Notes: generated from the sequence alone by a model not told the origin. A stretch of DNA of 64,000 bases from Scolanthus callimorphus (GCA_033964015.1 CM066925.1:12880204-12944203); one strand, 5' to 3'; positions 13,501 through 23,410 are shown, counted from the stretch's first letter. Numbers and translations are program-made.

Positions 13501-16500
13501 TTATTCATAGGTTCATCCTGTTGTTAAACTATCTGAAACAGCTTGTATTTATTACTTTCAGGGACGCCGACGGAGTATTTTGATTTCCTGTTTGTCCAGT
13601 TTTACAACAACTACTGTAATACTGTTGCCGAGGCTCAATTCATGGATACTTTAAAGAAATGGCTGACATTTGCTGCTAAGACCAACGGCACAGAAATCCT
13701 TATAGGAATCCCAGCTGCCACTGGGGGCTCTGGTAATGTGGCCCATTATCGGCCTCCGTCTGAAATGAGAACACTTTATGATGTGAGTTTGAAGTTTACG
13801 TACAAAACTAGAGCAGATTTCGTCTGACTGTGAAAAGTGCCGTGACGAAATTGTGCCGCGCCGTGGCCGTGCCTCGACTACGCGACTTCATTCCGCATCT
13901 ACTACAGGCCAGGTTCCGTACCGCGACAGTGCAGCGCCGTGTCGCGGCACTTTTCACAGTCATACAAAATCTGCTCTAGATGTAATCTAGGTAATGGGCG
14001 CGGCAGAAAATCTAACTATAGTAGCGCACGATACTCGAAACTCACAGTATATGTGTCAGCCGCCATTTTGACAGCATAGCAACATTCCGTCCGAGACATG
14101 GGCGCGCGCCCATTTCCTAGACGGATTTTATTCCCTATTTTTCTCGATATTAAATGATTCCTTTGAGAAGCTATATCAAACACTCTACAGGGTTTTTCAT
14201 CACGATTTCCAAACACCTCGACGTAGTTTAAAAAAACTGGGCTTTGCTACTCAGCTAAGTTATGTATTTTAACTTTTGGTTCATATTTTAGAAAATCCGT
14301 CATTTGTCTGGCGTCCGAGGAATTATGCTATGGGACTGTTCATGGGATCAGAACAATGTCATCGATGGAAGAATGTACAGCGAGCATATAAATGATCTAC
14401 TTCACTCTGGTGTTACGACCCCTGTACCTGCTACGACGACACCGATAGCAACAACAGCGCCAACTACCAAGGCAACAACAACACCAACCACCAAGGCAAC
14501 GACACCAACTACCAAGGCAACAACACCAACCACCAAGGCAACAACGCAAACCACCGAGGCAACAACACCAACCACTAAGGTAGCAACACCAACTACAAAG
14601 GCAACACACCAACCACCAAGGCAACAACACCAACCACCAAGGCAACAACACCGACTACAACACCGACTACCAAGGCAACAACGCAAACCACCAAGGCAAC
14701 AACACCAACCACCAAGGCAACAACATCAACCACCAAGGCAACAAAACCAACCACCAAGACAACAACACCAACTACAAAGGCAACAACACTAACTACCCAG
14801 GCAACGACACCAACTACCCAGGCAACGACACCAACTACCAAGGCAACAACACCAACTACCAGGGCAACAACATCACCCACCCAGGCAACAACACCAACTA
14901 CCCAGGCAACAACACCAACTACAAAGGCCACAACACCAACTACCAAGGCAACGACACCTACTACCAAGGCAACAACATCAACTACCCAGGCAACAACGCA
15001 AACCACCAAGGCAACGACACCTACTACCAAGGCAACAACACCACTACCCAGGCAACAACACCAACTAGAAAGGCAACGACACCTACTACCAAGGCAACAA
15101 CATCAACTACCCAGGCAACAACACCAACCACCAAGGCAACGACAACTACTACCAAGGCAACAACACCTACTACCCAGGCAACAACACCAACTACCCAGGC
15201 AACAACACCAGCTACCAAGGCAACAACACCAACTACCAAGGCAACAACACCAACTACAAAGGCAACGACACCTACTACCAAGGCAACAACATCAACTACC
15301 CAGGCAACAACACAAACTACCAAGGCAAAAACACAAACTACAAAGGCAACAACATCAACCACCATGGCAACAACATCAACTACCATGGCAACGACACCTA
15401 CTACCAAGGCAACAACATCAACTACCCAGGCAACAACACCAACCACCAAGGCAACGACACCTACCAAGGCAACAACACCTACTACCCAGGCAACAACACC
15501 AACTACCCAGGCAACAACACCAACTACCCAGGCAACAACACCAACTACCAAGGCAACAACACCAACCACCAAGGCAACAACACCTACTACAAAGTTAACG
15601 ACACCTACTACCAAGGCAACAACATCAACTACCCAGGCAAAAACACAAACTACCAAGGCAAAAACACAAACTACAAAGGCAACAACATCAACTACCATGG
15701 CAACAACACCAACTACCAGGGCAACAACAACATTACCAGGTAAAAATATTATATATATATATAAATTATTTACTTATTTGTACTTCGACGTAATGTTGAA
15801 TAAAGTTGATATATCATTTAAAGTAATTAAAAGGCAAAATAATTTTCATTTATCACGTGTAACACGGCTGATCAAAGCAACAGATAAAAGGAACTAACCA
15901 CTTGTTTTCTATCTGGAAAGGCTGCAGAGGAAAATCATGGGCAGTACTCAAGGACCCTGAAAGCTGTCATAAGTTTATTATATGTTTTCATGGTTACGAG
16001 TATAACATCGATTGCCCACCTGGTATGATGTATAGCGAGAAGCGAGAGGGATGCGATCTCGCGGAGCATGCGCTGTGTACATTACCTCCAAGACTGTTGC
16101 CGCATTCCTCAGGTAATATTTCATATGTCTTGCTTACGCCTACCTACATTCCTTCCTTTCCTACTTGCCTACCTACGAACCATCTTACCTGCCTATGCCT
16201 ACCTTCATTCCTTATTCCTTTCCTTCTCTGCCTACGTACCTTCCTTCCTTCCTCTCTTGCCTCCTTTCTTCCTTCTTCCCTTTCTATCCAACTTCCTTTC
16301 TTACCTAGGCAACCATCTTATCCCCTCTACTTCCCTACCTTCCTCCTTCCTTCCTCCTTTCCAACTTGCCTTCCTTCCTTCCCTCCCTCCGTACCTCACC
16401 CATCTTTAAAACCCCACTAACTATTTTTCCTTCCTTCCTTCCTTCTGAAAACGCTTAACGGCATTTCACGTTTGATAGTGAAACATTTTCATTTTGTCAA

Positions 16501-18422
16501 CGATACCGCTCATTGTCTCGCGTGGATTGAGTTATGGGAAAGCCGGCCGAGACGATGAGCAACTAGCTATCAACAACGCGCGAGCGTAGGTACCGGTCGG
16601 CTCGCGTATTTGTCGAAATGCCCTGAATCTCAACTTGTAGGTTGCTTATAAAGGCAATATTCCACGTGAAAACCAACAACAATAAGAATTCAAATCATAG
16701 TTTAAATGCCCTAGGCTTGAGTTCAAAACTAAAATGTTACACTTATTATTGTGATAACTCCAAGAGCACAGGATAACAAGATTTATAATGAGCACCGAAC
16801 AGACAAAGCCAGACATGCGATAAGCACGAAAAGAAGTAAACCTTTTTGTCCAAACAACGAAGCGAACAGGAACGAAATTATAGTTCGCTTGCAAAGCAAT
16901 TCGGGTCCAACCACACATGTCATGAACATAATTCATCCGAGTGCGAGAAGCGCCACGAAAAATTAATTTGAGCGTTCAAACACAAGTGAAGCGAACAGAA
17001 AATAAATTTTAGTTCGCTTTTACAAAGCGATTCGGGGCCAACACACATTTTCTTTACATAAAGCACGCGAATGCAACCAGCGCCAATGAAAAAAATTTAA
17101 ATTAAGCGCTCAAACGAAGCGAACAGAAAAGAAATTATAGTTCGCTTTTACAAAGCGATTCGGGGCCAACCACACATTGTACATAATGCACCCGAATGCG
17201 ACCAGCGCCATGTGAAAATTTAATTAAGCGCTCAGAACGAACAAATAAAATTATAGTTTGCTTTACAAAGCAATACGGGTTTGCTTTACAAAGCAATATG
17301 GGGCCAACCACACATTAGCTGTATTCACACTAGAGACGAGTTTCCTGTCTGAGACGAGTTTCTCGCTTGAATATGGTTCCCTGTTCTTCTGTGATCACGT
17401 GAAAACAATTTTTTTTGAAGGAAAAAGTTTAGACAGATAACAAGCAAGTGTTCCTAAGCAGAATTGGCATCAAGCAGGAACGTTTTCTGAAACAAACATA
17501 CATTGCTTTAGTGCTAAGCTGCGGAATATTCGCAGAATAAGCAATTGAACAGATTTTGAAAATAATGTTGTTGCAAGACTTCAAGATGTTAAATGTTAGC
17601 ATATTATCACTTACAACTGTTGCTCTACTTTATTTGAGCGAAAAATAAAATATTATGAAGAGAAAACCTGCTTGGGTTAGCAGTCGAGAGTTCATTATTG
17701 ACCAAATATGGTCATAAACAAACCACGAATAATCCACAGCTTGGTTCGCCGTTACATGTTTCAACTAAGTTATATGTTTCTGATATAATGCACCCGAATG
17801 CGACACCAGCGCCAAGGAAAAAATTAAATTAATTGCTCAAACGCGAACGGGCCGAGACGAAGTATACAAACAGTGCTAGCGAACGGACTACGCAGCGCCG
17901 AAAACGTGGAAGAGATGGAAACTAAAAATTGTAGAAAACCGAGTAAAAATAGGAGAAAAAACATAGTTACCTCAACTTCTTGTTCAGCAGGGCCGGGGGG
18001 CAAAACCGGAGCAACTTCAGGTTCAGCTACAGCTTCCTGGACTTGGTTTGCTTCTGCCATAATGCTGCTAAGGCTATTAGAACCGGAGTGAGTGGCCTCG
18101 TAGATTAATGGGTAATTTATTCATGGAGGTGTCACCTTTTATAGTCGTACATTGTGAGACCGCTGAACATAGCTGAAATAATACCAGTTCTTCATTCATT
18201 CCAGTTTGTACTGACGGTACCAAGCTCCCTACTCGGGACCCTTCTACCTGTTATGGTTTCATCGATTGCAAGAAGGGGAATGCATTCCGTATATCGTGTC
18301 CTCCTGGGTTAAAGTTTGATGCGTACGCCAAAAGATGCAATTACCACTGGTATGTACATTGTCCCAGTGGAGGCCCCTTTTGGAGGAGGGGTTGGTGGTG
18401 GGGACGTCGTCGCTACCGCTGA
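4517..18422 (+). CDS. secreted class III (hevamine-type) chitinase with mucin linker and two CBM14 domains, nine exons
   Basis: This is a predicted secreted endochitinase that hydrolyses beta-1,4-GlcNAc polymers extracellularly. Proposed exons are 4517-4592, 5151-5216, 8717-8908, 9823-10087, 11055-11244, 13562-13782, 14292-15739, 15921-16112 and 18205-18422 (stop at 18420-18422). All have GT donors and AG acceptors, and most junctions keep phase 1. The order is signal peptide, GH18 catalytic domain with the DGIDLDIEG active-site motif, a Thr-rich repeat tract, and two six-cysteine chitin-binding domains. The fold is class III: GYWGQNG near the start, SMGGATG, APQCPYPD, VQFYNNYC and a late MLWDCSWD Trp strand. 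Summed exon length is about 2.87 kb (roughly 955 codons). Exon 5 is one base short of keeping frame, and the repeat exon is also out of phase, so the copy may be mutated or the assembly may have base errors. Family identity is strong; first-exon assignment is supported by phase and signal peptide only. Confidence 0.8.
5151..5216 (+). CDS. chitinase exon 2, short linker
   Basis: This is a 66-bp phase 1-1 exon between CTTGTAG and A|GTAAGC. It encodes a 22-residue amphipathic stretch (EQVQKSIFKSLKS) of no recognised domain. Phase fits both neighbours. It could be a propeptide or an optional exon. Transcript data would decide. Confidence 0.5.
5600..5775 (+). repeat. dispersed repeat with 22-bp perfect palindrome
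   Basis: The segment matches the reverse complement of about 52,530-52,690. Both contain the perfect palindrome ATATCCTCACTAGTGAGGAT(AT), the neighbouring CTCAGTGACATATTTTCC and GTAGATCTCATACGAAG. The match extends on one side to TCTGGTTTGTCTATATAA. It encodes nothing evident. Confidence 0.65.
7326..7709. mobile_element. G-tract MITE with 8-bp target duplication (copy 1)
   Basis: The element spans 7334-7701 and is flanked by the direct repeat TAAAAGAC (7326-7333 and 7702-7709). The terminal inverted repeats start CCCGGGGGGGGG.ACTCCC and continue through GACGGGGGTGCTCGTC. The interior is built from repeated units with CTTTTAGGGGTAAAT or CCCTTAGGG. An 8-bp duplication fits the hAT superfamily. 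There is no transposase. Confidence 0.8.
8717..8908 (+). CDS. chitinase exon 3, start of GH18 barrel
   Basis: The exon lies between TTTCAG and G|GTGAGT. It encodes the first barrel strand with GYWGQNG and the next strand YDIINLAFLH, both typical of class III GH18 chitinases. Phase 1 at both ends. Confidence 0.85.
9271..9656. mobile_element. MITE in chitinase intron 3
   Basis: The terminal inverted repeats are GAATAGACCTTTTTCCAAAA with TGGCCGCCG and its mirror at 9,628-9,656. The interior has a second palindrome (9,417-9,500) around TTTGTATGACTGGGG. It is non-coding. Confidence 0.7.
9823..10087 (+). CDS. chitinase exon 4, GH18 core
   Basis: The exon follows TTGGCAG and ends at GG|GTAAAG (phase 1 in, phase 2 out). 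It encodes LPGLNFAYHC, a cysteine-containing CPKIEDGIKAC segment, the conserved VLLSMGGATG strand and a helix ending in RPFGG. All are expected just before the catalytic strand. Confidence 0.85.
10410..10710. mobile_element. MITE in chitinase intron 4
   Basis: Arms around AACTCGCTCG and GTCGGATATTTTTGAGC at 10,412-10,460 recur inverted at 10,677-10,710 (GCTCAAAAATATCCGAC, CGAGCGAGTT). It is non-coding. Confidence 0.65.
11055..11244 (+). CDS. chitinase exon 5, catalytic strand, with one-base frame fault
   Basis: The exon follows TTTCAG and begins with AVLDGIDLDIEGGDYRHYP. The DxxDxDxE signature is intact, including the catalytic Glu. That frame hits TAG at about 11,119. A second frame, one base out, then carries the family continuation FLEELRTL..AYLITGAPQCPYPD up to the donor G|GTAAGT. 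The exon is 190 bp, whereas phase (2 in, 1 out) needs 191. A single missing base near 11,115 explains both facts, either as a mutation or an assembly error. Confidence 0.8.
11700..11835. repeat. GATGTT / GATGAT microsatellite
   Basis: This is an imperfect trinucleotide run of GATGATGTTGATG type inside chitinase intron 5. Short palindromes (ATCGTATCATTCAGTGATACGAT) lie just before it. Confidence 0.8.
12064..13486. repeat. 53-bp minisatellite in chitinase intron 5
   Basis: About 27 head-to-tail copies have a 53-bp period. Each contains TGTGCTTCGCACGCCC, an ACTAGGTGATGGAG segment and CTCCTGGTGATGGGCTCCC. Variants differ at CGC/CGT, GAGTCT/GAGGCT and CTTCGC/CTCAGT. The period is not divisible by three, so minus-strand ORFs cycle through the three frames and are not genes. 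The array is flanked by a CAAAATCTACAATCTAAAAA fragment, also seen near 26.5 and 43.0 kb. Confidence 0.95.
13562..13782 (+). CDS. chitinase exon 6, GH18 C-terminal half
   Basis: The exon follows TTTCAG and ends at TATGAT|GTGAGT (phase 1 to 0). It encodes FDFLFVQFYNNYCN, the family strand that follows the catalytic one, and ILIGIPAATGG. No frame faults. Confidence 0.85.
13811..13977. mobile_element. MITE in chitinase intron 6
   Basis: The inverted termini CTAGAGCAGATTT and GACTGTGAAAAGTGCCG are mirrored at 13,943-13,977. The interior is GC-rich and non-coding. Confidence 0.75.
14292..15739 (+). CDS. chitinase exon 7, last barrel strand plus Thr-rich mucin-like repeats
   Basis: The first about 37 codons finish the barrel (GIMLWDCSWDQNN with the conserved Trp, then YSEHINDLL). 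The rest is an 18-21-bp periodic repeat of the TTKATTP type, a dense O-glycosylation linker. The tract is not open in one frame. A one-base loss near 14,598 moves it into a QPPRQQH frame, further slips follow, and the TTKATTP frame is regained by about 15,364. Exon length is 1,448 bp, one base off the phase required by exon 8. Repeat slippage or base-calling errors in the tract are both plausible. Confidence 0.75.
15921..16112 (+). CDS. chitinase exon 8, first CBM14 (peritrophin-A) chitin-binding domain
   Basis: The exon starts after CTGGAAAG, the only nearby AG giving the right phase, and ends at CAG|GTAATA. It encodes six spaced cysteines with the CBM14 pattern (WAVLKDPESCHKFIICFHG, then CPPGMMY and a late CDL..C). 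The domain anchors the enzyme to chitin. Confidence 0.85.
16115..16445. repeat. polypyrimidine CCTTCCTTCC tract
   Basis: This is a long C/T-only-biased stretch (CCTACC, CCTTCC, TTCCTT units) in chitinase intron 8. The Pro/Leu/Ser ORFs reading through it are compositional. Such mirror-rich pyrimidine tracts can form triplex DNA; that is general knowledge and is not shown here. Confidence 0.85.
16785..17320. repeat. approximately 115-130-bp tandem repeat
   Basis: About four degenerate copies each carry TAGTTCGCTT..ACAAAGCGATTCGGGGCCAA, then a CACACATT segment, GCGACCAGCGCCA and AAGCGCTCAAACGAAGCGAA. A further partial copy lies near 17,787-17,850. The array is within chitinase intron 8. Confidence 0.8.
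17971..18060 (-). other. short Pro/Ala/Glu-rich exon-like ORF
   Basis: On the minus strand an ATG at 18060 opens MAEANQVQEAVAEPEVAP.. and runs to VE|GTAACT. It resembles in composition and length the start exon at 29.8 kb (MADLPVLPEAPADPPP..), which also ends just before a GT. It could be the 5' remnant of another copy of the same retroelement, antisense in a chitinase intron. Support is only compositional. Confidence 0.25.
18205..18422 (+). CDS. chitinase exon 9, second CBM14 domain and basic Trp/Arg tail
   Basis: The exon follows CATTCCAG in phase 1. It encodes a second six-cysteine chitin-binding domain (CTDGTKLP..STCYGFIDC..CPPGLKFD..C..C). It then ends in an unusual tail rich in Trp and Arg (PFWRRGWWWGRRRYR) before TGA at 18420. 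I do not know a standard role for this tail. Binding to polysaccharide or acidic partners is a guess. Confidence 0.85.
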
Positions 18423-20150
18423 GGAAGCCCCAGTGGGAGTGGGACTTAGGGTCTTGCTAGAGCATGTTCGTAAGGTACGCAAAAGAGTATTCTGATAGCG
18501 TACTTTGCGTATTTGTAACTACGCCCCTGTAGATTCGTCAAAAGGGCTGGATTTAGGAAAACAATCTGCAGTTGCAACTTGTCGTGCAACACATGCAGGG
18601 GCGTAGCCAGCACTTATGAGAGGGGGGGGTCCAAAATTCAAAAAATAAAAAAACTCCACATAGATCGGACGTGTTTTTTGCGTTCTCGCCACAGGAAACC
18701 CAGTCAAAAATATTGATCTCGGGGAAAAACTAGCGTTTGAAGAAATTGGCTACATTTTATTGGAGATTTTATTTGTTGTCTATTAAATATTTACAATTTT
18801 AGTAGTAAGTCGGTCCAGAACAGAGGCGAGGGGGGTTCCACTGCGGGAGAGGGGGGTTCCGGAACCCCTGGAACCCCCCCCCCCCCCCCCCCCCCCCCTG
18901 GCTACGCCCCTGACATGATGATGATCACACATGCGAGCTAGATACTCCGAGCTATCTCACTTCCAAATTCTCCTGGCGAGACAATTCTTGTTATAATTTA
19001 AGGAACTCTGAAAACAAGTTAACGGTGCCGCTCCCTCGTACTGAGTATGGCAGACGAAGCTTTAGTTACAGTGGAGCGGCACTGTGGAATGATTTGCCGG
19101 TAGAATTGAGGCGATCTCCATCGCTAACTAAATTTAGAGACGGAGTCACGCACGGCCTCTAGGCATCCTTGAAAAGCAGGTTTTTTTTTAATTCATATTA
19201 TATATTTATATATTTGTAGTATTTTCTTTTTTTTTCTTTCGAATATTTATAAATAGATTTCTCGAGTATTATTATAGTCTTTACCTGAAGGATCTACCGT
19301 GGATAAATAAATAAATAATAAAGCTTTACCCAAGGCGGATGTGGCCCCTTAGCACCTCATTTCTGCTGACTTATCAACTTGAATTGTCGGCAAAATGTTG
19401 CGCGACAAGTTGTGTGTTTGATGAACAATGTGCAACAAAACCATACACCGAATTCAAATATGGCGCCCAGTTCGAAAAGCCATTGTTCTGGTTTGACTAG
19501 CCTCGAAATCACGTGAAAAAAACAAAAGCGTTTCTGCATGAATTCGAGACTAGTCAGTCCAGAACAATGTCTTTTCAAACTGGGCGCCATATTTGAATTC
19601 GGTATATGATTTGTGTCTCAAAGTTGACCCGCGCTTTACTTCTAATTTTTCACAACTTGAAACAAATATTTTTGTTGCGTGACAAGTTGTGGCGCGACAT
19701 GAAAAAGGAGGCGAGGGAGAGACGATGAGAAATATATTTTGGTGCAATCAGTAAGGATATAAGTCGCATTTTATAGTATATTTTCCCATCTTTTCTCTCA
19801 TTTTGTTGTGTATTTTGTACATAAATATCTTGTATATAAATCTTCTTATGATAGCACATATATAATTTAATATACGTAGCATATACGTAATTTAATTATT
19901 GTAGTAGACCAACAAGTCGAAGACCATCAATTGAACTACTACAGTTTAACGTAGGCCCGCGTGAAATAAAGTTGATTGTTTCCTGATCAAGCAAAACAAC
20001 CATCCAAGTGAAAATATTTTACTGTGAGCGTTCTTTTCATCTTGTAGTTCCCTTATTTCGATATTACTCATAAACAACTTCACTGCTTCAAGGGAAGGGC
20101 CTTTGTTGATTGGCTAATTTTGAGCGTTGGAGCATGCGCAGAAAGCTGTT
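18423..20150. other. intergenic, no gene seen
   Basis: This is a repeat-rich stretch after the chitinase stop. Besides the hAT-like element it has an inverted pair at about 19,428-19,590 (GAATTCAAATATGGCGCCCAG and its mirror) and another inverted pair around ACAAGTTGTG/CACAACTTG at 19,400 and 19,650. ORFs are short and unsupported. Confidence 0.5.
18595..18915. mobile_element. hAT-like MITE with CAGGGGCGTAGCCAG ends
   Basis: The left end is CAGGGGCGTAGCCAGC followed by a G-run. The right end is GGAACCCCTGG, a long C-run and CTGGCTACGCCCCTG. ACATG lies directly on both outer sides, a possible short or eroded target duplication. The same ends recur at 22,955-23,222 and as single ends near 7,980, 8,090 and 29,365. 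Confidence 0.75.
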
Positions 20151-20156
20151 TCTCTC

Positions 20157-20393
20157 AACGGCTCTCAACCTCGTACCCAGAGCCCGTCATCTTTTGGCCA
20201 GCGGCAAGATTCAGGGCCCTGGGGGAATCCGATTTGTGAGCATGCGTGGTAGGTCAAAAACGTAACGAACTCTCATACAACAATCAAACCGGAAACCCAG
20301 AATCTGGGTTTTAAAAAAATCGATTCCCCCAGAGCCTGAATCTTGCCGCTGGCCAAAAGATGACGGGCTCTGGGTACGAGATTGAACGGCTCT
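20157..20393. mobile_element. Mutator-like MITE with 9-bp target duplication, nested in another copy
   Basis: The element spans 20166-20384, flanked by direct repeats AACGGCTCT (20157-20165 and 20385-20393). Terminal inverted repeats CAACCTCGTACCCAGAGCCC / CAATCTCGTACCCAGAGCCC extend about 60 bp through CTTTTGGCCAGCGGCAAGAT. It sits inside sequence related to the 43.2-kb element (GCATGCGC, GAGCCTCCCGCGAGG, GCCGGGGAGCTCTGGG at 20.40-20.48 kb), so it is a nested insertion. Confidence 0.8.
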
Positions 20394-22013
20394 GTATCAA
20401 ATCTCGCGCATGCGTCAATGGCTGTCACCAGAGCCTCCCGCGAGGTGGCGAGCCGGGGAGCTCTGGGTTCGAGAATATGAAAGAGAGACCTCAGCCGACC
20501 CCAAGCGAGTTTCCTATCGAACGTGCGCTGGGTTTGTAGATAACGAATAACATTTCGGCCGTTGTTTATTAGCAAGCTCTCTGTTTTCCGTACAGCGGCC
20601 TATTTTTGTCACGGATGTATTTGCTCGTGGTTTTCCGGTTCTATTGTTCCAGGTCGACCTTTTCCAGACTTTGAACCTGTGGTTTAAATACTTTGTACTT
20701 GTTCCGCTTTTACGGGTGCTTGACCATCCAATCTCAAGGATGTTTTGAACTTGAATCCAAAGTGAAAACTAAGAAACAACACCAAATTTATTCAGATTTG
20801 AGGATCCTTCTGCTGCCTTGGCGTGGAAGGCATTACTTTCGAAGCGTTTGGTCCATTTAAACCAAATGCAACACATAAAATAAAACCAAGCCGAAACTTC
20901 AAACATATTTGTTATCGATGAACATATAGGGAGGAATGTTATGAAGTCATTATGCATCCAAATAGATCTCAAGCACCTCCTTCAAGTAATAATTCACATC
21001 TTTTGTCCTATCAAGGGTTAAGCTGAGGTTTACATATATTTCAATCTCAGTTTTGAGTTATGAAAAACAGCTACTAAATCTACGGAAAAAAACTTCTTTA
21101 CAAATTATAACACAAATCAAATGAAATCAACTTTATTTACTCATGAAGCTATTATCAATTGGAGTTATACACAGAGTATAGGTATAGAGTAAGTTTGTAT
21201 TTTGGTGGAAAAAAAGTGCGAGCAGGGAGACCAAGTGAACTATCCAGTTTTCTAGTTAGCCTCCCTAACTATAGACACCTAGAAGTAACAGGGAATTCAT
21301 TTCCAACTTCTGCATGAATTTACTTCCCTAAAACGTTTCTACCAACGAATAAAACCAAAGTCACGTAAATGGACCAGACGAGTCGTTTCGTTCTAGCTTT
21401 AAATTTAAACCACGGACAAAACAGCTCAGAGACTTTTCAAGAACAAGTCTGCATAATATATTGAACTAATCGTATTTTAAAGTAGCCATACAAGTACTAC
21501 TTCCGCTTTTAAAAGTAGGCCATAAAATATGAAGGTATTGTTTCTAGAAATTTCTACGACTGGCAAATATTTTCAATTTGAGATCGATAGTCGTAATCTC
21601 AGTGCAATCCTTGTCAAATCGTTCCTCGCCTGCCCTTCTTCCAGACTTAAATTCGACGCCTTTTGTTCGCTTTTTTGAAAGCTCAGAACGATTTTCAACA
21701 TAAATTCATGCAAAATTACTGCCCGCACTTGATCTGGCATGAGCTGTAACTTTGCTACAATCTTATGGAACCAAAACAGAAAACAAACGTCAGTCCTCTG
21801 GTCTTGCCTTCATAGTTTCACAGCCCCACTTTTGACAACTTTTCATACATTTTCTATTAGTCAGCCTCCCATAAAAAGGAAAAAACTTTTCAATCTCTTT
21901 GAGCTCTTTCATTTAAAAACACTCTGAGATTCTTGTTCCAGAGCTTGACGCTGTGGTTTTAAAGCGTTCAGTGAATTTTTATTAAACCGGGCTTAATTAA
22001 GTCAAAAGGTCTA

Positions 22014-22108
22014 GCACGTTCATGGTATTTTTGGACCGAAGTAAACTATTGTGACAATTGTCACAATATTTAAAGTTTCGGTTCAAAAATACCATGAACG
22101 TGCTAGAC
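22014..22108. repeat. 95-bp near-perfect hairpin
   Basis: GTCTAGCACGTTCATGGTAT and the following TTTTGGACCGAA are mirrored at 22,068-22,108, with TTGTGACAATTGTCACAA at the centre. A cruciform or hairpin RNA could form. No gene overlaps it. Confidence 0.75.
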
Positions 22109-22509
22109 AAAGTTGATTTTGTGCAGGAGGTTAGAAACTACCAACATAAATTGCGCCAGTTTCATTTCCTATGTAGTTTTTCTAAAGGAGTCAAACTGAC
22201 ATGAGCCCTCATATTAAATTAAAATGGAACGACAGAATTTTACTTTTTTCTGATTAATTCAATGGTTTGTTGTTACTTGTTTGCACTGTTCAGTAGGATA
22301 TCAAAAACTTAAAGTTGTACTGTTCTTTTACGGTATAGATAAGTATAAATCGCGCCTAAAATAATCCAAAACAAAAATGTAGCCATAGTATTTTGTTGAA
22401 CTTAGAATAAGCTTGGAATTGACAACCTCGAGACAGCCCTTCGTTGTGCACGGCTTCGGTGGCCACATGGAGACAGCATCAAATTATACCTCCTCCATCA
22501 GGAACTTCG

Positions 22510-22862
22510 AAGTCGTGGCAGGGGCTCATAAATAGGGGCGTCCCTCTCTAGTATTGCCCTATTGATAAGGCATTTTGACAGACCTAGTTATTTTTAGAAC
22601 TGTTCTACCGCTATAAAATTGTAAAGCTTTTGTTTTACTAGCCAATCAAATTCGTTGTATCGGACGCCTGTCATTTGCAAGATATGCACGTGCAAGCACT
22701 GATTTTTTGTTGTTCTCTGCTATTGTTATTCTAAATAAACGGGACCGCAGCGGCATAGAAACAAGAGCAAATACCAATCTAAAAATAACTAGGTCTGTCA
22801 AAACGCCTTGTCAAGAATATATATCAGAGGAACGCCCCCTACTTATGAGCCCCTGGTCGTGG
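22510..22862. mobile_element. nested pair of MITEs
   Basis: The inner element (about 22,562-22,812) has inverted ends AAGGCATTTTGACAGACCTA with GTTATTTTTAGA. The outer arms (GGGGCTCATAAATAGGGG at 22,522 and mirrored CCCCCTACTTATGAGCCCC at 22,836) enclose it, so the inner copy inserted into an older inverted-repeat element. Confidence 0.7.
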
Positions 22863-22954
22863 GGCGTAAACGTAGAGGCAGGCCAAGGAAACATGGTATG
22901 AGGTGGTGTCTGGCATGTCTTCAGTCTTGGCGGTGGACGGGGTGCCTGGAGGAG

Positions 22955-23222
22955 GCAGGGGCGTACCCAGGATTTTTTGAAGGGGGGGTTCCACTTTGTT
23001 ATTCCCCTGTTCCTACGCATAAATTTCGGGAAGAACACTGTAGACCTGGCAATTCAAAGCTTGATTTTGAACTGACACAGTGTCGAAGGGATTTCATCTA
23101 AATATTACTCGAGTTTTCCTAAGTTAGAAATTAATTAATTGATTTAAAAAATATATGTTGGCTAAAAAAAGGGGGGTTCCGGAACCCCTGGATCCCCCCA
23201 CCCCCCTTGGTACGCCCCTGGG
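22955..23222. mobile_element. hAT-like MITE, second copy of the CAGGGGCGTA family
   Basis: The ends are CAGGGGCGTACCCAGG and CCTTGGTACGCCCCTG, with inner GGGGGGTTCC and GGAACCCCTGG runs as in the copy at 18.6 kb. It is non-coding and lies in the left duplication arm. Confidence 0.7.
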
Positions 23223-23282
23223 ATGGCTGTGAAAGCCATGCAACGTCATACCTGCGCACTAGTGGATGAAATGACGTTTAGG

Positions 23283-23410
23283 CGTGGTTTCCATAAAGTC
23301 TTATCTGTGGTATCCTGTCGCATCAGTCGACCGTGAAACAATGGAAATTGGAATTATTCTTTTGTTTCACGGTTGACTGATACGACAGATAAGACTATAT
23401 GGAAACTAGT
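23283..23410. mobile_element. short fold-back element
   Basis: TTTCCATAAAGTCTTATCTG and CAGTCGACCGTGAAAC at 23,290-23,338 are mirrored at 23,360-23,405 (GTTTCACGGTTGACTGATAC, AGATAAGACTATATGGAAA). Confidence 0.7.

Noticed and set aside
14397..15698. Val-rich minus-strand ORFs opposite the chitinase mucin exon
   Set aside because: They are antisense shadows of the Thr-rich coding repeat on the plus strand.
16068..16420. Leu/Pro/Ser-rich ORFs after the first CBM14 exon
   Set aside because: They read into the CCTTCC pyrimidine tract after a good splice donor at 16,112; low complexity.
18595..18915. Exact 8-bp target duplication for the CAGGGGCGTA element
   Set aside because: Only ACATG (5 bp) is shared at the borders; other copies show no match, so no duplication is claimed.
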